Assembly (NCBI GenBank): GCA_945866285.1
Contig: CAMBHC010000046.1
Location: forward strand, 1 to 12,343
Reading direction: 5' to 3'
DNA length: 12,343 nt
Origin: Candidatus Sulfopaludibacter sp. SbA3
GTDB taxonomy: Bacteria > Acidobacteriota > Vicinamibacteria > Vicinamibacterales > UBA2999
Position numbers and translations under genes: made by a program. Below are positions 7,192 to 12,343 of the stretch, one piece after another. The notes below the pieces were generated by a model. The model was not told the DNA's origin. It ran no database searches and was given only the letters and a program-made list of their open reading frames with translations. The first letter of the stretch is position 1. Every line of letters starts with the position of its first letter.

Positions 7192-7875
7192 CTATTCGAT
7201 GCGCGTCCCAGCTGACCCGGTATGCCGGACGTCCTTGGCCGACAGGATGAAGATGACGTCCTCGGCGACGTTGGTGGCATGGTCGCCAATCCGCTCGAGG
7301 TGGCGGGAAATCAGGATCAGGTCCAGGGCCGGCTCGATCGTGGACGGGTTCTGGAGCATGTAGGTGAGCAGTTCCCGGAAAATCTGGGTCTTGAGGGCGT
7401 CGAGGGTGTCATCAGCGGCCAGCACCGCCTCGGCGAGGGCGATGTCGCGGCGCACGAAGGCGTCCAGCGCGTCGCGTAGCATCGATTGCGCCAGTTCGCC
7501 CATGCGCGGGATATCAATCAGCGGCTTGACCGGCGCGTGGCGGAGGTAGCGCTTGCCGGCCTCGGCGATGTTGATGGCCAGGTCGCCGACGCGTTCCAGG
7601 TCGGTGTTGATCTTCACGGCCGCGACAATGACCCGCAGGTCGGCCGCCATCGGCTGGTGCAGGGCCAGCAGCTTGAAGCAGCGGTCGTCGAGCTCGATGT
7701 GGAGATTGTTGATCGGCTGGTCACCCCCCAGCACGGCGTCGAGGGCCGCGCCGTCGCGGTCCATCAGGCCGCGGACCGATTCGCGCACCCGCTCTTCGGC
7801 CAGGCCGCCCATCGCCAGCAGGCGCTCCTTCAGGGAATCGAGTTCGTCCTGGAAATGTCGAAACACGCGTTCCAT
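7192..7875 (-). CDS. phoU: Phosphate-signalling accessory protein PhoU
   Basis: This 227-aa all-helical cytoplasmic protein is made of two tandem PhoU three-helix repeats (about 12-108 and 126-213). Each repeat carries the acidic ExxxD metal-cluster motif in the same setting: DLERVGDLAINIAE (Glu94, Asp98) and HLERIGDHATNVAE (Glu194, Asp198). PhoU links the Pst transporter to the PhoR sensor kinase, keeping the Pho regulon off when phosphate is plentiful, and limits phosphate uptake. A GTG at 7884 would add MRL, but the ATG at 7875 is preferred: it overlaps the pstB stop as TAATG and has AGGTG upstream. It is the last gene of the pst operon, and a hairpin follows. The short polar tail after residue 213 is not conserved. 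Confidence 0.96.
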   Translation of the reverse strand: MERVFRHFQDELDSLKERLLAMGGLAEERVRESVRGLMDRDGAALDAVLGGDQPINNLHIELDDRCFKLLALHQPMAADLRVIVAAVKINTDLERVGDLAINIAEAGKRYLRHAPVKPLIDIPRMGELAQSMLRDALDAFVRRDIALAEAVLAADDTLDALKTQIFRELLTYMLQNPSTIEPALDLILISRHLERIGDHATNVAEDVIFILSAKDVRHTGSAGTRIE

Positions 7876-8711
7876 TAGCCGCACCTGCCTGTGACGTAGT
7901 CTTCGGTGAGTTTCTCGGCGGGCGCCGCGAAAATGCGATCGGTCCGGTCGAACTCGATGATGCGGCCGAGCCAGAAGAAGGCCGTGAAGTCCGATACCCG
8001 CGCCGCCTGCTGCATGTTATGCGTCACGATGACAATGGTGTACAGCTTCTTCAGTTCGTAGATCAGTTCCTCGATGCGCTGCGTGGCGATGGGGTCGAGC
8101 GCCGAGGCGGGCTCGTCCATCAGCAGAATCTCGGGACGGATGGCCAGCGCGCGCGCGATGCAGAGGCGCTGCTGTTGGCCGCCCGACAGGGCCAGCGCCG
8201 AGTCGTGCAGGCGGTCCTTGGCCTCGTCCCAAATCGCCGCCTGGCGCAGGCTCTCTTCGACGCGATCCGCCATCTCGGCCTTCGACTTCACCAGGCCGTT
8301 GATCCGGAGTCCATACGCGACGTTCTCGAAGATCGACTTGGGGAACGGGTTGGATTTCTGGAACACCATGCCGACCTTGCGGCGCAGCTGGACCACGTCG
8401 ACGCCGGCGCCGTAAATCGACTCGCCGTCGATCAGCACCTTGCCCTCGACGCGCGTCATCGGGATGATGTCGTTCATCCGGTTGAGCGTGCGCAGGAACG
8501 TGCTCTTGCCGCATCCCGACGGCCCGATGAAGGCGGTCACCAGGTTCGAGCGAATCTGGATCGAAATACCGTCGAGCGCACGCTTGGGGCCGTAATAGAA
8601 ATTCAGCGCGTTGACGTCGATCTTGACCGGCGCCTCAAGGGCATTCGCCGGCTGGCCGGGCCGGCTGGCGATTCCGGCCAGGCTGGCCGGCACCGGCGGC
8701 GTGGCGTTCAT
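7875..8711 (-). CDS. pstB: Phosphate ABC transporter ATP-binding protein PstB
   Basis: This 278-aa ABC ATPase powers phosphate import through PstC-PstA. All nucleotide-binding elements are present in order: Walker A GPSGCGKS (63-70), Q-loop Gln118 in MVFQKSNPFP, signature LSGGQQQR (175-182), Walker B ILLMDEP (195-201) and H-loop His231 in VTHNMQQAARVSD. The ending TEDYVTGRCG matches the family C-terminus. The N-terminus is about 20 residues longer than E. coli PstB: a Pro/Ala-rich lead (MNATPPVPASLAGIASRPGQ) precedes the conserved VNALNFYYG. The ATG at 8711 overlaps the pstA stop as ATGA and follows a G-rich Shine-Dalgarno, so this start is preferred over an open-frame extension running back across pstA. 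The stop overlaps the phoU start. Confidence 0.97.
   Translation of the reverse strand: MNATPPVPASLAGIASRPGQPANALEAPVKIDVNALNFYYGPKRALDGISIQIRSNLVTAFIGPSGCGKSTFLRTLNRMNDIIPMTRVEGKVLIDGESIYGAGVDVVQLRRKVGMVFQKSNPFPKSIFENVAYGLRINGLVKSKAEMADRVEESLRQAAIWDEAKDRLHDSALALSGGQQQRLCIARALAIRPEILLMDEPASALDPIATQRIEELIYELKKLYTIVIVTHNMQQAARVSDFTAFFWLGRIIEFDRTDRIFAAPAEKLTEDYVTGRCG
8674..8690 (-). other. GC-rich hairpin in the 5' coding end of pstB
   Basis: CCGGCCA (8674-8680) and TGGCCGG (8684-8690) form a perfect 7-bp all-strong stem with a GGC loop, starting about 21 bases after the pstB ATG and within the poorly conserved N-terminal extension. It could slow early translation of pstB or may just reflect GC-rich codons. 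Confidence 0.35.
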
Positions 8712-9550
8712 ATCCGCCCCCGGCCCTGTTGGCGATCCCGGACGACGATCGCGATGGCATTCATCGAGAGCAGCAGCACCATAAGCACAAGAATACCAGC
8801 GGCAGCGTTTGCCTTGAACTCGGGTTGAGGACGCGACACCCAGTTGAACACCTGGATGGGCAGCACGGTGAACTTCGACCAGACCCCGTCTGGCGCGAAC
8901 GGGATATAGGTAAGCGCGCCGATGGTGATGAGCGGCGCGGTCTCGCCAATGGCGCGTGACAGCGCCAGGATCAGGCCGGTCAGGACGCCCGGCAGCGCCA
9001 TCGGCAGCACCTGGTTCCAGATGGTCTGCCACTTGGTGGCGCCGAGCGCATACGAGCCTTCGCGAATCGAACTCGGCACCGTTCGCAAGGCCTCGCGCGT
9101 GGACATGATCACCACCGGCAGCGCCAGCAGTGCCAGCGTCGCTGCGCCGGCCATCACGCTTTGTCCCATGCCCATCAGGCGGACGAACAAGCCCAGGCCG
9201 AGCAGGCCATAGATAATCGACGGCACGGCCGCCAGGTTCGAGATGTTGAGCTCAATGAATCGCGCCGTGCGGCTGCGCGAGCCGTATTCTTCAAGGTAGA
9301 TGGCGGCGGCCACGCCAATCGGCAGCGCCAGCGCGCCGGTGAGCGCGATCACCCAGATGCTGCCCATCAACGCGTGATACACGCCGGCCTGTTCGGCGTT
9401 ACGTGACGCGATGTTGGTCAGGAACTGGACGCTGAAGCGTCCGGCCCCGTCAGAGACGATGTCGAACACCAGCGCGGCCAGCGCGGCCAGCGCGACCAGC
9501 AGCGCACCCAGCGAGACAAACTCGAAGATGGCGTCGGCGTGCTTCCTCAT
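8708..9550 (-). CDS. pstA: Phosphate ABC transporter permease PstA
   Basis: This 280-aa inner-membrane permease pairs with PstC to form the phosphate channel. A first membrane helix lies at about 9-32, a periplasmic stretch follows, then the binding-protein-dependent transport domain of five or so helices (about 60-270). The EAA-type cytoplasmic coupling loop is clear: EGSYALGATKWQT (164-176) followed by SRAIGETAPL (198-207), the site that contacts PstB. The ATG is preceded by a perfect Shine-Dalgarno (GGGAGGA, 7 bases spacing) and overlaps the pstC stop as ATGA; the stop overlaps the pstB start in the same way. These overlaps indicate coupled translation of the membrane and ATPase subunits. 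Length is normal for the family. Confidence 0.96.
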   Translation of the reverse strand: MRKHADAIFEFVSLGALLVALAALAALVFDIVSDGAGRFSVQFLTNIASRNAEQAGVYHALMGSIWVIALTGALALPIGVAAAIYLEEYGSRSRTARFIELNISNLAAVPSIIYGLLGLGLFVRLMGMGQSVMAGAATLALLALPVVIMSTREALRTVPSSIREGSYALGATKWQTIWNQVLPMALPGVLTGLILALSRAIGETAPLITIGALTYIPFAPDGVWSKFTVLPIQVFNWVSRPQPEFKANAAAGILVLMVLLLSMNAIAIVVRDRQQGRGRI

Positions 9551-10428
9551 GCGTATTCCTCCCGGAAACGCTCGCGCAGCCAGGTACTGATCAGGTTGAG
9601 GCTGAAGGTCATCACGAACAGCAGCATGCCGACCGCGAAGATCGTCCGGTACTCGATCGTCCCCTGCGGCGTATCGCCCAATGACACCTGGACGATGTAA
9701 GCGGTCATGGTTTCAATGGGTACGAACGGATTGCCGGTCAGGCGCGGCTGCTGGCCGGCCGCAATCGCGACGATCATCGTCTCGCCGATCGCGCGCGACA
9801 CCGCCAAGATGAACGCGGCCGTGATGCCCGAGAAGGCGGCCGGCACCACGACCTTGAGCGCCGTCTGCATGCGCGTCGCGCCAAGTGCATACGACCCCTC
9901 GCGCAGGCCTTGTGGCACCGCGCGCATGGCGTCCTCAGACAACGACGACACCAGCGGCAGGATCATCAGTCCCATCACCAGTCCGGGGCTGAGGGCGTTG
10001 AAGCCCGACAGGGTGGGGAAGACCGCCTGCAGGAGCGGCGTCACGAACGTCAGCGCGAAGTAGCCGTAAACCACGGTGGGCACGCCGGCCAGGATCTCGA
10101 GCACGGGTTTGACGATGCGGCGGAAGCCGCTCGGGGAATACTCGCTCAGGTAGATCGCCGAGAGCAGGCCCATGGGCAAGGCCACAACCATGGCGATGCT
10201 CGACACCAGCATGGTGCCGACCACCAGCGGCAGCACACCAAACTTCTGGTTGGAGAACAGCGGCGTCCACTCGGTGCCGGTCAGGAAGTCGAGCACCGGC
10301 ACCTCGCGCAGAAACTCGTAGGTTTCAAACGCCAGCACGGCAATGATGCCGGTGGTGGTGAGCACCGAGAGTGCTGCGCAGAGAAACAGCACTCGCTCGA
10401 TGATCCATTCGAGCGTCCGAGTGGTCAT
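9547..10428 (-). CDS. pstC: Phosphate ABC transporter permease PstC
   Basis: This 293-aa inner-membrane permease partners PstA. Helix 1 (about 13-34) is followed by a periplasmic segment with FLTGTEWTPLF (48-58), a sequence typical of PstC. The transport domain then spans about 67-283, with the coupling loop EGSYALGATRMQT (177-189) and SRAIGETMIV (211-220). It starts 9 bases after the pstS stop, and those bases are pure G/C with no Shine-Dalgarno, so translation probably depends on ribosomes finishing pstS. The stop overlaps pstA as ATGA. The ending RERFREEYA is a short cytoplasmic tail. All family landmarks are present and the gene looks intact. Confidence 0.96.
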   Translation of the reverse strand: MTTRTLEWIIERVLFLCAALSVLTTTGIIAVLAFETYEFLREVPVLDFLTGTEWTPLFSNQKFGVLPLVVGTMLVSSIAMVVALPMGLLSAIYLSEYSPSGFRRIVKPVLEILAGVPTVVYGYFALTFVTPLLQAVFPTLSGFNALSPGLVMGLMILPLVSSLSEDAMRAVPQGLREGSYALGATRMQTALKVVVPAAFSGITAAFILAVSRAIGETMIVAIAAGQQPRLTGNPFVPIETMTAYIVQVSLGDTPQGTIEYRTIFAVGMLLFVMTFSLNLISTWLRERFREEYA

Positions 10429-10437
10429 GCGGCCGCG

Positions 10438-11478
<1,041 letters not shown>

Positions 11479-11483
11479 GGTCC

Positions 11484-12343
11484 CTAGCTTATGCGCTGGG
11501 GATTTCGCGGTAGTTTCTGGCGTGTTAATTCCGTGTTAACGACCTTCAAGCCCTTCCGGTAGGGCACCTTTTCAATCCGGATCCTGCGCCCCAGCGCTTC
11601 CTCAAGCGCCTTGGCTTGCTTGTGTGCCGCCCAGACTTCCAGTTCGGCATCGCCCACGGCCTGCACCTTGATGCGGAGCTCGCCCAGGCGCTCACGCATC
11701 TCTATTCCGCGGACCACGCCGTGGCGGCTGCGGTCGAGGGTTTCGGCGAGGCGCAGGAACGCTGACAGGATCTCGACCGCACGGCGGTTCTTCTTGTTCA
11801 GGTCCTGCTGGCCGATGTGGTCATCCTTCGGCGTCGCGCGGCGGTGGTAGCGGGTGACGAGCGCCATGATCTCGATCTCGTCGGGCTCAAATCCGCGCAG
11901 GTCACCGTTCTTGATCAGGTAATACGAATGCCGGTGATGCTTCTCGTAACTGATGTGGTTGCCGATGTCGTGCAGGAACCCGGCATACTCCAGCCACTCG
12001 CGCTCGCGGTCGCCCAGGCCGTGAATGCGCTTGGTGAAGTCGAACATGGTCAGCGCCAGGGCGGCGACCTGGCGCGCGTGCTCGGCCTCCCAACTGCAGC
12101 GCTCGGCCAGCTCGACCACCGAGCGGCGGCGGACGTCTGGGTAGCGATCGACGCGGGCGATGTGCTTGCGGTGGCCGTGGATGTAGTCGAGCAGCACGCC
12201 CTCGCGCAGGGCGAGATCGCACAACGTGATCTCCTCGGCGCCGAGCCGGCGCAGGAGGGTGTCGAGCAGGATCGCGCCCGCCACCATCAGGTCCGCGCGC
12301 CGCGGATCCTGGCCGGGCAGGTGCATGCGCTCTGCGAGGTTCA
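11484..12343 (-). CDS. Ppx/GppA-type phosphatase with HD domain, 5'-partial
   Basis: The frame is open to the window edge, so the N-terminal part is missing; about 286 codons are visible. The visible start (ERMHLPGQDPRRADLMVAGAILL) is the end of the Ppx/GppA ASKHA-fold phosphatase domain, closed by LREGVLLDYIHG. A C-terminal HD-type helical domain follows, with His83 and the FLHDIGNHISYEKHHRHS segment (117-134), then VTRYHRRATPKDDH (157-170), numbering from the Met at 12326. The last part (GIEMRERLGELRIKVQ...) resembles the C-terminal domain of bacterial exopolyphosphatases. These enzymes release phosphate from polyphosphate or convert pppGpp to ppGpp. Linkage to pst favours the first role, but the two cannot be separated from the visible part. 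The stop is 5 bases before the pstS ATG, suggesting partial co-transcription, and the last codons contain the Pho-box candidate. Confidence 0.9.
   Translation of the reverse strand, partial: NLAERMHLPGQDPRRADLMVAGAILLDTLLRRLGAEEITLCDLALREGVLLDYIHGHRKHIARVDRYPDVRRRSVVELAERCSWEAEHARQVAALALTMFDFTKRIHGLGDREREWLEYAGFLHDIGNHISYEKHHRHSYYLIKNGDLRGFEPDEIEIMALVTRYHRRATPKDDHIGQQDLNKKNRRAVEILSAFLRLAETLDRSRHGVVRGIEMRERLGELRIKVQAVGDAELEVWAAHKQAKALEEALGRRIRIEKVPYRKGLKVVNTELTRQKLPRNPQRIS
11521..11540 (-). promoter_or_regulatory. Candidate Pho box (two 11-bp-period direct repeats) upstream of pstS
   Basis: On the minus strand TTAACACG occurs twice exactly 11 bp apart (+ strand CGTGTTAA at 11521-11528 and 11532-11539). 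PhoB/PhoP boxes are direct repeats with this period, and TTAACA-type cores are known for Bacillus and cyanobacterial Pho boxes. The repeat sits 43-62 bases before the pstS ATG and inside the 3' end of the ppx reading frame. No convincing -10 is seen; CATAAG (11495-11490) is the best candidate but lies far downstream. Confidence 0.68.

Noticed and set aside
8641..8700. Cluster of GCCGGC-type repeats suggesting a repeat element
   Set aside because: It lies in coding sequence and reflects Ala/Gly/Pro codons in a GC-rich genome; only the perfect 17-base hairpin was kept.
8712..9032. In-frame N-terminal extension of PstB across pstA
   Set aside because: It overlaps the conserved pstA sequence in another frame; the ATG at 8711 with the ATGA overlap and nearby ribosome site is the natural start.

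Overview
The window is GC-rich and densely coding, with very short spacers and several stop/start overlaps. It carries no RNA gene, insertion sequence, integrase or CRISPR array. The gene set looks chromosomal: high-affinity phosphate transport, TCA-cycle citrate synthase, a rhomboid protease and a GAF/PP2C signalling protein. The base composition, the caspase-like protein and the ppx-pst-phoU arrangement would suit an Acidobacteriota (Vicinamibacteria-like) genome. That placement is an inference from general impression, not a marker-gene result.

Left part (1-4847). A caspase-like protein, cut at its 5' end by the window edge, converges on a rhomboid-family serine protease; their two stop codons share one TTAA. 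Divergent from the rhomboid gene is a rightward group of four genes: a 66-aa zinc-ribbon membrane protein, a 537-aa FHA-GAF-PP2C (RsbU/SpoIIE-type) phosphatase, a 91-aa protein with two membrane segments, and a 403-aa LeuA/homocitrate-synthase-like enzyme. The last three are joined by an ATGA overlap and a zero-base gap. Shine-Dalgarno motifs are weak or absent throughout this group.

Middle (4848-7191). An 83-base intergenic array of degenerate 8-bp units, inverted about its centre, separates the LeuA-like gene from two leftward genes. These are a secreted zinc protein resembling glutaminyl-peptide cyclotransferase and, upstream of it, citrate synthase gltA. The gltA promoter region carries a 7-bp inverted repeat flanking a TACAAT -10 candidate.

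Right part (7192-12343). This is a leftward phosphate block: ppx/gppA (5' end outside the window), pstS, pstC, pstA, pstB, phoU. PstS is a phosphate-binding lipoprotein, PstC and PstA form the membrane channel, PstB is the ATPase, and PhoU couples transport to phosphate signalling. The Ppx/GppA-HD protein would release phosphate from polyphosphate or hydrolyse pppGpp. An 11-bp-period direct repeat of TTAACACG lies inside the last codons of ppx, upstream of pstS, and is a strong candidate Pho box. No phoB/phoR-type regulator is in the window.

No wholly new system is proven. The items most worth a second look are the cysteine-free caspase-like protein with EF-hand loops, the inverted 8-bp array, the coding-embedded Pho box, and the small uncharacterised membrane proteins around the FHA-GAF-PP2C phosphatase.
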